A stretch of DNA of 39,455 nt, from positions 1 to 39,455 of IMG/VR virus record IMGVR_UViG_3300025483_001146. The stretch is one strand, 5' to 3'. Position 1 is the stretch's first letter. Every line of letters begins with the position of its first letter. A model generated the notes under the pieces. That model was not told the origin of the DNA and did no database searches. It saw nothing but the letters and a program-made list of their open reading frames with translations. Both the position numbers and the translations under genes were made by a program. Source of the stretch: a virus. This document shows, one piece after another, positions 23,098 through 29,941 of the stretch.

Positions 23098-23809
23098 ATT
23101 TTTTTTCTAGTACCACGCAGTGACCTTTGTTTTCAAATACTAATTTGTTACCAAATTTGGTAATGTTGTAATCACCTACATACTTACTTAAGAATATGAC
23201 TTCTGGGAAGGCTTCGATTTGGATTGATTCTTCTATACTTTCAATTATTTGTGTTTTGAATCCCATATCCACAAATTCAAATATTAAAGAATCAGCATAT
23301 TTTTTGGTTAGAATCACAGTGTTGCCTTCCATGTACACTTCATCAATGTAACTGTCAGCAAAGAAGTTCTTGTAGTTCTCCATCTGAGTTTCAGTTGTTT
23401 TGATATCATATGCACCTGGGTCTAACGGCAATTGTTCATTGATGCTAGATTCATCTGCTGAGTGACTTCTAAAGTTTTTGTAATATCTAAAACGTAAATC
23501 TTTTTGATTTGAAATCTTTTTTATGCCATCTAAAATTTCTATTATTTGATCTGGTGATTTTTTTGAACGTTCAAGTTCAACAAACACTCTATATTTTCCG
23601 TCTGATTGTTCACCTGATGTTTGATCAGCATCTAACACAAAGTCATATCCTGTTTCAATAAATTTTACTAAATCTCGTGCAGGTTGATCTCCTTTTATGG
23701 CAAAACTTAATGTAACGATATCTGCATCATCTCCCATTTTTGATTTGTAAGAATCAATTTCAAAAACGTTATCGATGGTGTATTCTAAATCGTTCTGTCT
23801 TAAACCCAT
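23084..23809 (-). CDS. unrecognised protein
   Basis: This 241-residue protein has mixed alpha/beta character and no motif I know. There are no membrane segments and only one cysteine near the end (HCVVLEKKY). It starts on the stop of the preceding gene (TAATG) and overlaps the endolysin gene by 14 bases, so the three are coupled. A virion or assembly role is possible from its late promoter (24342-24349), but nothing in the sequence specifies it. Confidence 0.55.
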   Translation of the reverse strand: MGLRQNDLEYTIDNVFEIDSYKSKMGDDADIVTLSFAIKGDQPARDLVKFIETGYDFVLDADQTSGEQSDGKYRVFVELERSKKSPDQIIEILDGIKKISNQKDLRFRYYKNFRSHSADESSINEQLPLDPGAYDIKTTETQMENYKNFFADSYIDEVYMEGNTVILTKKYADSLIFEFVDMGFKTQIIESIEESIQIEAFPEVIFLSKYVGDYNITKFGNKLVFENKGHCVVLEKKYETI

Positions 23810-24321
23810 TATAAACCTTCTGGTGCGATTTCGTCTGCGGCTTCAACAGACTGACTGCCATCAACTATTTCTGCATTAGCAGGTTCTTTGTTGTATGCTT
23901 GTTCTAAATCGTACCCACTGTATATCGTTCTGATTAAATCTTTAGGCATTCTAATTGTTACTAACCATATTGGCAATTGGTCTAACTTGCCTTTTTTAGT
24001 ACCTGGTCTAAAATCACTTGATTGTAATACCTGTCTTGGGTACACATATACATCTTTTTTATAGAAAACTTTACAACCATAATCTGTAAGTCTTTTACCA
24101 CCATCTGGATCTGGCATGTCAGCTCTAGGCCACATAAACGTACAAGTCACAAAATGTCTTAAAATTTCAGGACCTTGTGCTAATTCACCTTCTATCCAGT
24201 TATCATAAACGTATAGATTTAATTCGTCTAATACACGTTCAAAATCTTTAAGAATAGTGAATGCTGTGTCGTTATCGTACACATTTTCTATGGTTTTTAT
24301 GACGTCTTTTATGTCTTGCAT
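23809..24321 (-). CDS. unrecognised late protein
   Basis: This 170-residue protein has a helical N-terminal half followed by a beta-rich part (DYGCKVFYKKDVYVYPRQVL, PIWLVTIRMPKDLI) and an acidic, disordered end. There are no catalytic signatures. AAAGG precedes the ATG, and a GATAAATA late element lies just upstream. It is the first gene of the minus-strand run leading into endolysin, and it faces phoH across a 126-base divergent gap. Confidence 0.55.
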   Translation of the reverse strand: MQDIKDVIKTIENVYDNDTAFTILKDFERVLDELNLYVYDNWIEGELAQGPEILRHFVTCTFMWPRADMPDPDGGKRLTDYGCKVFYKKDVYVYPRQVLQSSDFRPGTKKGKLDQLPIWLVTIRMPKDLIRTIYSGYDLEQAYNKEPANAEIVDGSQSVEAADEIAPEGL

Positions 24322-24341
24322 TAATAGATACCTTTTTTATG

Positions 24342-24349
24342 TATTTATC
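24342..24349 (-). promoter_or_regulatory. late promoter GATAAATA
   Basis: GATAAATA, then AAAGG and the ATG at 24321, at the spacing of a normal late gene. It lies in the divergent gap between this run and phoH. Confidence 0.7.
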
Positions 24350-24447
24350 ATAAGGTTAAACTTATGTGAGCATTTATGTCTCCTGAAGTATACCGTAAAT
24401 AATAATATGCAAACAATATGTTTTGCTCAATAAACAAAGGAGTGCTA

Positions 24448-25161
24448 ATGGGTAAAAAAACGTCCAGAAGACGCCAGAACAGGGCAAACGTCCTACCAAT
24501 CAAACAATACCTTCCAGAAAAACCACAAGATGTTAAGATTGTTCCTAGAACTGTTAATCAGGAATCTTACCTTCTTAAATTGTTAGATCCATCCAAAGAC
24601 ATTGTGTTTGGTGTAGGTCCAGCAGGTACTGGAAAGACAATGATTGCTGTTCAGGTGGCTATCCAAATGTTCAAAGAAAAACAAGTCAATAAGATAGTGG
24701 TAACACGTCCGGTGGTAAGTGTTGATGAAGACATAGGTTTCCTTCCAGGTAGTTTAGAGGAAAAGATGGCTCCATGGACTATACCTATATTTGATGTGTT
24801 TAAATTATACTTTACTAAAGCAGACATACAAAATATGTTGTTTGAGGGTGTAATTGAAATATCTCCATTGGCTTTTATGCGTGGTAGAACTTTTCATAGT
24901 TGTTACATAGTAGCAGATGAAATGCAAAACGCCACTGCAAGTCAAATGAAGATGTTGTTAACGAGAATAGGCAGTCGAAGCAAATTAGCAGTAACTGGAG
25001 ATCTCGCTCAGACAGATAGACCCAAAGACAATGGATTGTCTGACTTCATTGATAGACTTAATCAAAAGTCAAGTAGTTTAATTGATATAGTGAACTTTAT
25101 TAAAAGTGACGTTCAAAGGCACGAGGCAGTCAAAGAAGTTTTAAGTATTTACGGAGACTGA
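24448..25161 (+). CDS. phoH: PhoH-like ATPase
   Basis: This is the only plus-strand gene. It is 237 residues from the ATG at 24448, chosen because AAAGGAG lies 6 bases before it; an in-frame ATG 30 bases earlier lacks a ribosome-binding site. Walker A is GPAGTGKT (57-64). Walker B is IVADEMQ (D157, E158). VVTRPVVSVDEDIGFLPG is typical of the family. PhoH is widespread in marine phages and predicted to act on RNA, but its role is unsettled. The 3' end overlaps the convergent parvulin gene by 13 bases. No convincing promoter was found in the 126-base gap upstream. Confidence 0.96.
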   Translation: MGKKTSRRRQNRANVLPIKQYLPEKPQDVKIVPRTVNQESYLLKLLDPSKDIVFGVGPAGTGKTMIAVQVAIQMFKEKQVNKIVVTRPVVSVDEDIGFLPGSLEEKMAPWTIPIFDVFKLYFTKADIQNMLFEGVIEISPLAFMRGRTFHSCYIVADEMQNATASQMKMLLTRIGSRSKLAVTGDLAQTDRPKDNGLSDFIDRLNQKSSSLIDIVNFIKSDVQRHEAVKEVLSIYGD

Positions 25162-25490
25162 TTTATAGTAACATCTTGATTTCTACGAATAATGTGGAAA
25201 CCAAATGCTGTACAACAAATACCACTGGTGTCACCAGGCTGTAATCCGTCTAGGTAAATCATAAAATCTTTATCCATTTGTTCACGTTTTATTTTTCCTA
25301 GATCACCACCATTGGCTTTTCCGCTTGGGCAATCGCTATACATTTTTGCGGCTTGCTCGAATGTTAATTCGCTGTCTAACATCTTTTTTTGAATATCAGC
25401 AATTAAAAATAATGCTTCTTCCCTTGATACATTTCGTTGACTTCTTGTTGCATCTTCGTGTGCTATTAATATGTGACTACATCTACTCAT
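25149..25490 (-). CDS. parvulin-type peptidyl-prolyl isomerase
   Basis: This 113-residue protein is close in layout to E. coli PpiC (about 93 residues). It has an N-terminal SHILIAHED strand, then TFEQAAKMYSDCPSG and GGDLGKIKREQM, and the ending FGFHIIRR. These are the parvulin core, with the active-site His and Cys. An insert after strand 1 (about residues 13-30) explains the extra length. There is no signal peptide, so it would be cytoplasmic. It overlaps thyX by 8 bases. It may help fold virion proteins, like the GroES and DnaJ homologues in this window. Confidence 0.85.
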   Translation of the reverse strand: MSRCSHILIAHEDATRSQRNVSREEALFLIADIQKKMLDSELTFEQAAKMYSDCPSGKANGGDLGKIKREQMDKDFMIYLDGLQPGDTSGICCTAFGFHIIRRNQDVTINQSP

Positions 25491-26112
25491 TTTTTAAATA
25501 CTTCCAACTTGCTGGAAACTCCTCTTTACAAATATTATGTATTCTATCTGCTACATCACGTGTTTCTTCCTGAGTATCTTTAGCACAACGTAGGTTGCAA
25601 ACTCTAGCAAACGCATATAGTGTGCCTGACCAATACCATTCGGTCATCATATTTTGTGGTAAAACCATACGTGCTTGTTCTGGTGCTACACCTTTTTGTA
25701 TCAATGCATTGTATAAAATTAGACAACTTTCCATTGTTGTTTCCATCATATGTTTCATTGTGGGATCTAATTCAATTTCACCAGCACTGCCTTGTTTAGA
25801 ATTTTGTGGTCTACCTCTCCATGTTTTTGTGCTGTATAATTCAGGCGGAAAGTCAACATATCGTCTTGATACTTCATTCCATACTAAACCAACTTGATGT
25901 TTCACAAGTTGTCTTGCTACAAATATTGGTGCTTTAATTCTAAATTGTAATGATGCATGAGCAAAAGGAGACCAGTGATTGTGTTCAGCAAGATACTTTA
26001 TTAATTTTTCATCTGATGCTTCAAATGTTTCTTTGTTTTTACTGTAACTTACTCTTGCGGCATTCACCACAGATAAGTCTGTACCCATTTTGTCTACTAG
26101 TTCTACGATCAT
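25483..26112 (-). CDS. thyX: flavin-dependent thymidylate synthase
   Basis: This 209-residue ThyX makes dTMP from dUMP using FAD, NADPH and methylene-folate. The ThyX motif appears as [15 protein letters not shown] (71-85), where most cellular enzymes have RHRxxSxNExSxRY, so two of the first residues vary (RHR becomes KHQ, S becomes V). [16 protein letters not shown] is also typical. ATG overlaps the ferredoxin stop. It would supply thymine for an AT-rich genome. Confidence 0.95.
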   Translation of the reverse strand: MIVELVDKMGTDLSVVNAARVSYSKNKETFEASDEKLIKYLAEHNHWSPFAHASLQFRIKAPIFVARQLVKHQVGLVWNEVSRRYVDFPPELYSTKTWRGRPQNSKQGSAGEIELDPTMKHMMETTMESCLILYNALIQKGVAPEQARMVLPQNMMTEWYWSGTLYAFARVCNLRCAKDTQEETRDVADRIHNICKEEFPASWKYLKNE

Positions 26113-26432
26113 TTGTCTTTAAAATATTTCTTTAATTTGTCTGCTTCGCCTGAATGTTTTTCATAGCCTGGCATAGGCTCTTTCTGTGTGTCTAACACTT
26201 GCCATGCTTCTGCCCATTGTCTATTAAATTTTACCCAACCTTCTGCCTCAGGATCTGTGTCTGCTTTAATGGCATCTTCGGGACATTCGGGCTCACACAC
26301 ACCACAGTCTATACATTCATCAGGATTAATAACCAGCATGTTTTCGCCCTCATAGAAGCAATCTACAGGGCAAACTGACACACAGGTAGTGTGTTTACAC
26401 AAGATACATTTATCATTAACTATATACGTCAT
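26109..26432 (-). CDS. fdxA: seven-iron ferredoxin (FdxA type)
   Basis: The protein is 107 residues from the ATG overlapping the upstream stop (TAATG). Cysteines match the 3Fe-4S plus 4Fe-4S ferredoxins. C9, C17 and C50 fit the three-iron cluster; C21, C40, C43 and C46 fit the four-iron cluster. C12 and C25 are extra. The match to alphaproteobacterial FdxA is close ([28 protein letters not shown]). It would carry electrons to a reductase. It lies next to ThyX and the replication gene gp44, so a nucleotide-synthesis partner is plausible. Confidence 0.95.
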   Translation of the reverse strand: MTYIVNDKCILCKHTTCVSVCPVDCFYEGENMLVINPDECIDCGVCEPECPEDAIKADTDPEAEGWVKFNRQWAEAWQVLDTQKEPMPGYEKHSGEADKLKKYFKDK

Positions 26433-26677
26433 TATGCTATCCAGTTCCACACACCTCTGATTGCTAATAGCAAATACATCAATTCCATTAATGCTCTTGG
26501 TGTGTCTTTATCTTTAATTCCCATTCTTACCCATATTGTGCAACTGAAACAGGCAATTGCCCAACCTATCCATTGTATTTCAGTGTTACCACTGCTTAAC
26601 AAAAAGGCACTCATCATTGCCAATATAAATCCTAACCATCTCCAACCATCGATATTGTGGTAGTACCGGATCTTCAT
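26432..26677 (-). CDS. small membrane protein
   Basis: This 81-residue protein has about three hydrophobic helices (residues 14-28, 34-50 and 62-80), many tryptophans and no signature. It starts 2 bases after the gp44 stop and shares its stop with the fdxA start. It is part of the gp44-fdxA-thyX-parvulin run. Function unknown. Confidence 0.6.
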   Translation of the reverse strand: MKIRYYHNIDGWRWLGFILAMMSAFLLSSGNTEIQWIGWAIACFSCTIWVRMGIKDKDTPRALMELMYLLLAIRGVWNWIA

Positions 26678-26678
26678 T

Positions 26679-27593
26679 TTAAATATTTTGTAGTTTAATC
26701 ATTGTAGCCGCCAAATTTATCTCAGGATCAGCCACCAATGTGTGATCTACTAATCCTTGTTTAATGACCAATATTGCTTTTTCTTGACGTGCTTCGTCAC
26801 CGAACAATGTAATATTATCATACAACCATTTGTAAATGTCTTCAATCTCATCTGGACGTGCTTGACTACACACTAGTTTTCTTGCTTCAGTGATCTTGCC
26901 TGCTTTGAACAATTCAGTCATTTCTAATTTATAATCTGCTTCGCCTTTGTCTGCATTAGCAGGAGCAATCAATATGCCTTCTTGCGAATTCATTTGCACA
27001 GTATTAATACATTTTCTTAAATCAGGATATGTTGCTTTAACATATGTGTCTAATATATCTAAGTCTGGAGTTACTCCTTCGTCCATCAAAATTTTAGCAA
27101 CTCTTGTGGTAAATTCTGTTTGATCGATACGTTCAATGTGAAAGCCTTGACATCTTGAATGTAGTGCTGGAATAATTCTGTTTGGATAGTTACAAGTTAA
27201 AATAAATCTACTTGTTGTGTGATACTCTTCCATCACTCCACGCAGTGCCGCTTGTGCGTTTGGACTTAAATAATCTGCTTCATCTAGCAGTACAATTTTA
27301 AAGTCACCAAATGGAATCATTTGTACAAAATTAATAATTGTGTTTCTTATATCGTCCACACTGTTTGTTCTACTTGCATTTATTTCTAATATATCTAAAT
27401 CATTCAGTTCAAGTTCATTGAATAATACTTTTGCCAGTGTAGTTTTACCTATACCTGCATTACCGCTGAATAATAAATGAGGAATAGTTTTATCTTTTAC
27501 CCATTGTTGTACTTGATTACGTTGATGATTATCTCTAAAAACGTATTCATCTAATGTTTTCGGTCTGTATTTTTCTACCCATAAATCTTTCAC
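26679..27593 (-). CDS. 44: clamp loader large subunit (gp44), GTG start
   Basis: This 304-residue AAA+ protein (T4 gp44, 319) loads the gp45 clamp. Walker A is GNAGIGKT (44-51) and Walker B LLDEAD (102-107). The arginine finger is in SRC (146-148). I use GTG at 27593 because AAGGAGAG stands 4 bases before it and the protein then begins VKDLWVEKYRPKTL, the family start. The reading frame is open further upstream, but that stretch encodes another protein. The GTG shares a base with the TAG of the 55-residue gene. The small subunit gp62 is not in this window. Confidence 0.95.
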   Translation of the reverse strand: MKDLWVEKYRPKTLDEYVFRDNHQRNQVQQWVKDKTIPHLLFSGNAGIGKTTLAKVLFNELELNDLDILEINASRTNSVDDIRNTIINFVQMIPFGDFKIVLLDEADYLSPNAQAALRGVMEEYHTTSRFILTCNYPNRIIPALHSRCQGFHIERIDQTEFTTRVAKILMDEGVTPDLDILDTYVKATYPDLRKCINTVQMNSQEGILIAPANADKGEADYKLEMTELFKAGKITEARKLVCSQARPDEIEDIYKWLYDNITLFGDEARQEKAILVIKQGLVDHTLVADPEINLAATMIKLQNI

Positions 27594-27760
27594 TAGTCTC
27601 TCCTTATATATTCTTGTCCAATTCCGCTTAATATTAAAATTATGTATAAAATAACCCAACCCCAACCTGTGATGGCGCCTGTTAAATGTAAAGTCATCAA
27701 CACAATGCCAGTTACTCCGGTTGTGTTTAATCCTTTAGATTGTATTACTGGAAGTTTCAT
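27593..27760 (-). CDS. 55-residue membrane protein upstream of gp44
   Basis: This short frame begins MKLPVIQSKGLNTTG and has two hydrophobic segments, VTGIVLMTLHLTGAI and WVILYIILILSGIG, then a charged end (QEYIRRD). Its TAG overlaps the gp44 GTG. It starts exactly 6 bases after the -10 box of a near-consensus promoter, which supports it as a leaderless gene. Function unknown. It may also set the translation of gp44. Confidence 0.65.
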   Translation of the reverse strand: MKLPVIQSKGLNTTGVTGIVLMTLHLTGAITGWGWVILYIILILSGIGQEYIRRD

Positions 27761-27764
27761 TCAT

Positions 27765-27785
27765 ACAGTATATGTGGTATACTGT
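27765..27785. promoter_or_regulatory. perfect dyad overlapping an early promoter
   Basis: ACAGTATA and TATACTGT, arms of 8 bp with a 5-bp centre, lie over the spacer and -10 box of the promoter at 27767-27795. The position suits a repressor or activator binding site. The binding protein is unknown. Confidence 0.55.
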
Positions 27786-27795
27786 GATTTGTCAA
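27767..27795 (-). promoter_or_regulatory. sigma70-like early promoter of the gp44 operon
   Basis: TTGACA (27790-27795), a 17-base spacer and TATACT (27767-27772). The -35 box begins 3 bases after the TAA stop of the GroES-like gene. The ATG of the 55-residue gene follows 6 bases after the -10 box. Confidence 0.85.
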
Positions 27796-27798
27796 GTA

Positions 27799-28179
27799 TT
27801 ATTCAGCCAAATAAGGTGAATCATTGTCTACTCTTCTAGACAACACATCTTCTGGTTTTTCTTTGGAAGTTCCTAAAACAGATTCTGCTTCTACACTACG
27901 AAAAACATTTTTAATACCATTTTTATCTTTCATAGTAACGCCTCTACTCCATCTGCCATGTTCAACTAAAATCCAATCACCTACTTCGTAATCGTCATCG
28001 TTCTCATGACCTTTGGCAAAAACTTTGCCCCAACGTGGATGAATGCCTCTGGCTTGTCCATCATCTGACGCAATGATTATTCCGCCAGCAGTTTTTTGTT
28101 CGCCAAAATACATGTCAGTGACTATTACTCTGTTATGTATTGGAGTAAGTGTACCTTCGTAAATATCTATTGCGGACAT
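27799..28179 (-). CDS. GroES/gp31-like co-chaperonin
   Basis: This 126-residue protein resembles GroES-fold co-chaperonins. It has LTPIHNRVIVTD near the start, a mobile-loop region (FGEQKTAGGIIIASDDGQARG), GKVFAKG, and VGDWILVEHGRWSRG. T4 gp31 (111 residues) replaces GroES for folding the capsid protein gp23. The C-terminal 30 residues are an extra charged tail. TAATG couples it to the gene before. The call rests on pattern, since the family is variable. Confidence 0.75.
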   Translation of the reverse strand: MSAIDIYEGTLTPIHNRVIVTDMYFGEQKTAGGIIIASDDGQARGIHPRWGKVFAKGHENDDDYEVGDWILVEHGRWSRGVTMKDKNGIKNVFRSVEAESVLGTSKEKPEDVLSRRVDNDSPYLAE

Positions 28180-28532
28180 TAGTCTTGTTCTTTTTTAACA
28201 AAATTTCCGTCTGCATCTTCAACCCATCCGTCTTTTGAAGTTTCTTCTACTGGTGCTTCTGCAACAGGTTCTTCTACGACTGGTTGTGCCACAGGCTCTA
28301 CAGTTTGTTCTTTATGAGAAACAGTATTAGGATTATCTCTGTAATAGTCTGCCAAAACATCTTCTCTTTTTTTGATGATTTTGCCACCTGCTCCTAATTC
28401 ATCACCTCTAGCATTTACTTTGGCATTGCCAACTGCTGGAGTTAATTCATTTCTTTTTCTTAAAAGATCCATGTCTACGGTTTTACCCTGCATAGTCTTG
28501 TAAACTTTTTTGCCTGTCTGTTTTACTGCCAT
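28179..28532 (-). CDS. conserved-looking small phage protein
   Basis: This 117-residue protein begins MAVKQTGKKVYKTMQGKTVD. It has a basic N-terminal half (LRKRNELTPAVGNAKVNARGDELG) and a Pro/Glu/Val-rich low-complexity segment (about 78-98), ending with DGWVEDADGNFVKK. I associate this layout with marine T4-like phages but know no function. It has AGGAG and a late element (28557-28564), so it is a late gene co-expressed with the co-chaperonin. Confidence 0.6.
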   Translation of the reverse strand: MAVKQTGKKVYKTMQGKTVDMDLLRKRNELTPAVGNAKVNARGDELGAGGKIIKKREDVLADYYRDNPNTVSHKEQTVEPVAQPVVEEPVAEAPVEETSKDGWVEDADGNFVKKEQD

Positions 28533-28556
28533 TTTTCTATTCTCCTATTATATGTG

Positions 28557-28564
28557 TATTTATC
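28557..28564 (-). promoter_or_regulatory. late promoter GATAAATA
   Basis: GATAAATA with the TAA of the DnaE-like gene (28560-28562) inside it, followed by AGGAG and the ATG at 28532. Confidence 0.7.
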
Positions 28565-29081
28565 TAATGAATTCCTGCCAGTCCAGTCGATACTGGATCG
28601 AATCAATTTTATGTATGCCCAAAAGGTACAATACATAACTTGCTACCGAACTGCCTCTGCCTACACCCCACACAATTTTATTTTCTTTCATAAATGTTAC
28701 CAAAAAATGTAAAAACTTCAATAGATTCAGATGTCCTAGTTCTTTGAACTTGTTTAATTCTTCTGTAACTCTTGTTTTTGCTTCTGGGTTATCTGGACAC
28801 TGTGTTACCAAAAACTTTTCAATATCAAACTGCTTGTAACTGTTGGGCATAAACCATTCTGATTGTAAAAGACTATCAAAATCTTCCAAACTGATGTCTA
28901 ATGGTTCATAAAACTTTAGCATTTGTCCATCACCTGTTTCTTTGATAGACAAATTGAATTGTTCAGTTTCTGAATTTTTTTCCACATACACTTTAAACAG
29001 TGTATCCAGTTTGCCTTTGTATATAAGATCCATACAATCTTCTACACCGTACTTCGGCAAACCTAAAGTGTCAATTTTCAT
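28560..29081 (-). CDS. orphan fragment of the DnaE (PolIII alpha) fold
   Basis: This 173-residue protein has a C-terminal region matching the start of the polymerase domain of bacterial DnaE. It has RVTEEL (104-109), then KENKIVWGVGRGSSVASYV (132-150), YLLGIHKIDSIQYRLDWQEFI (near 152-172). DnaE has [23 protein letters not shown] followed by LLFERFLNPER. The phage protein stops where DnaE goes on to the catalytic aspartates, so it cannot polymerise DNA by itself. The N-terminal 100 residues are not recognised. A sigma70 promoter lies 6 bases upstream of the ATG, with no Shine-Dalgarno, so it is early and probably leaderless. Confidence 0.75.
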   Translation of the reverse strand: MKIDTLGLPKYGVEDCMDLIYKGKLDTLFKVYVEKNSETEQFNLSIKETGDGQMLKFYEPLDISLEDFDSLLQSEWFMPNSYKQFDIEKFLVTQCPDNPEAKTRVTEELNKFKELGHLNLLKFLHFLVTFMKENKIVWGVGRGSSVASYVLYLLGIHKIDSIQYRLDWQEFIR

Positions 29082-29087
29082 AAATGT

Positions 29088-29116
29088 ATTATATGTGATT
29101 TAATTCAAAAAGTCAA
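29088..29116 (-). promoter_or_regulatory. sigma70-like early promoter of the DnaE-like gene
   Basis: TTGACT (29111-29116), a 17-base spacer and TATAAT (29088-29093), with the ATG 6 bases further. TCATTGACTTT follows directly on a TAA stop, as at the other early promoters. Confidence 0.87.
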
Positions 29117-29119
29117 TGA

Positions 29120-29353
29120 TTAATCTATGTTAATCAAATCGTCCACATCATTACCAGAACTTTTGTCTAATTCTTTTTGTTCATGATACCAACGCATTTT
29201 GATTTCTTCTGTGTACTCTGAAATGAATAGACTTATTTGGTGACGAACGTCTGGATTATTTGCTCGTAGGTATTTGGTACGCAACTCTGTAAGTTTTTTT
29301 TCTAATTCTGGTGTTGTGATGTCTTGAGTTGGTTTGCCCAATGGATGGAACAT
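29120..29353 (-). CDS. small helical protein
   Basis: This 77-residue charged, helical protein (PELEKKLTELRTKYLRANN, then YTEEIKMRWYHEQKELD) has no known motif. It starts shortly after the stop of a structural gene without a clear Shine-Dalgarno, and ends in front of an early promoter. It may be a small assembly factor, but no function can be assigned. Confidence 0.55.
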   Translation of the reverse strand: MFHPLGKPTQDITTPELEKKLTELRTKYLRANNPDVRHQISLFISEYTEEIKMRWYHEQKELDKSSGNDVDDLINID

Positions 29354-29359
29354 AAAATA

Positions 29360-29914
29360 TTAACTGAATTGACCAATATATCTGGCAAACACAGTAACTC
29401 CGTTATCGTTAGTATAAAATTCTACTACCAAAGGATTTGTTGTACTGTCAACTACAAATGGACTAGGAAATCCAGATGCTGTTTTAATTGTGCCGCCGTC
29501 TGCCGCCCACGTAACAGTTCTGTCTCCACCTGATTTTATAATCTGTACCACAACACTTTCTAATGCATTTGCTTGTGAACTCCAGTCAGCCAATGTTAAT
29601 GTAACATTTGCACCTACAGTGATTGTTTGAAAATTACCATTAGACAAACTGATGTTTTGATCAGTGGTAACTGAACCAGCACTATGACTTTTTACAAAAT
29701 TACTTTTGAATAAAGCACCACTAACTTCATTACCTGCAAAGTTGTTGTTGCTATTAAGTTTTGCTGTGTTGGTTTCTAAACTAGTGATTTCTGTTTTTGC
29801 TGTGGCAAAATTGCTTTTGATTGTGTTGAAATTATCTCTAAATCCTTGGCTGTTGTTATCTTGCCCTGCTACAGGATATGTTGCATCTATGCTTGTTGAA
29901 TCTATATTACTCAT
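29360..29914 (-). CDS. tail or fibre structural protein
   Basis: This 184-residue protein has a helical N-terminal segment (FRDNFNTIKSNFATAKTEITSLE) of the type found at the start of marine phage fibre proteins. A beta-rich C-terminal part follows (FQTITVGANVTLTLADW, VVVQIIKSGGDRTVTW, ending ARYIGQFS). The late element at 29934-29941 and GTAGGAAA precede the ATG. It belongs to the structural block that continues to the right edge. Confidence 0.65.
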   Translation of the reverse strand: MSNIDSTSIDATYPVAGQDNNSQGFRDNFNTIKSNFATAKTEITSLETNTAKLNSNNNFAGNEVSGALFKSNFVKSHSAGSVTTDQNISLSNGNFQTITVGANVTLTLADWSSQANALESVVVQIIKSGGDRTVTWAADGGTIKTASGFPSPFVVDSTTNPLVVEFYTNDNGVTVFARYIGQFS

Positions 29915-29933
29915 AATAGTTGTTTCCTACTGT

Positions 29934-29941
29934 TATTTATC
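29934..29941 (-). promoter_or_regulatory. late promoter GATAAATA
   Basis: GATAAATA directly follows the TAA stop (29942-29944) of the 1033-residue gene and precedes a Shine-Dalgarno and the ATG at 29914. Confidence 0.72.

Noticed and set aside
27594-27665. A longer N-terminus for gp44 reaching 27665
   Set aside because: The family start fits the GTG at 27593 with AAGGAGAG before it, and the upstream stretch encodes the 55-residue protein in another frame.
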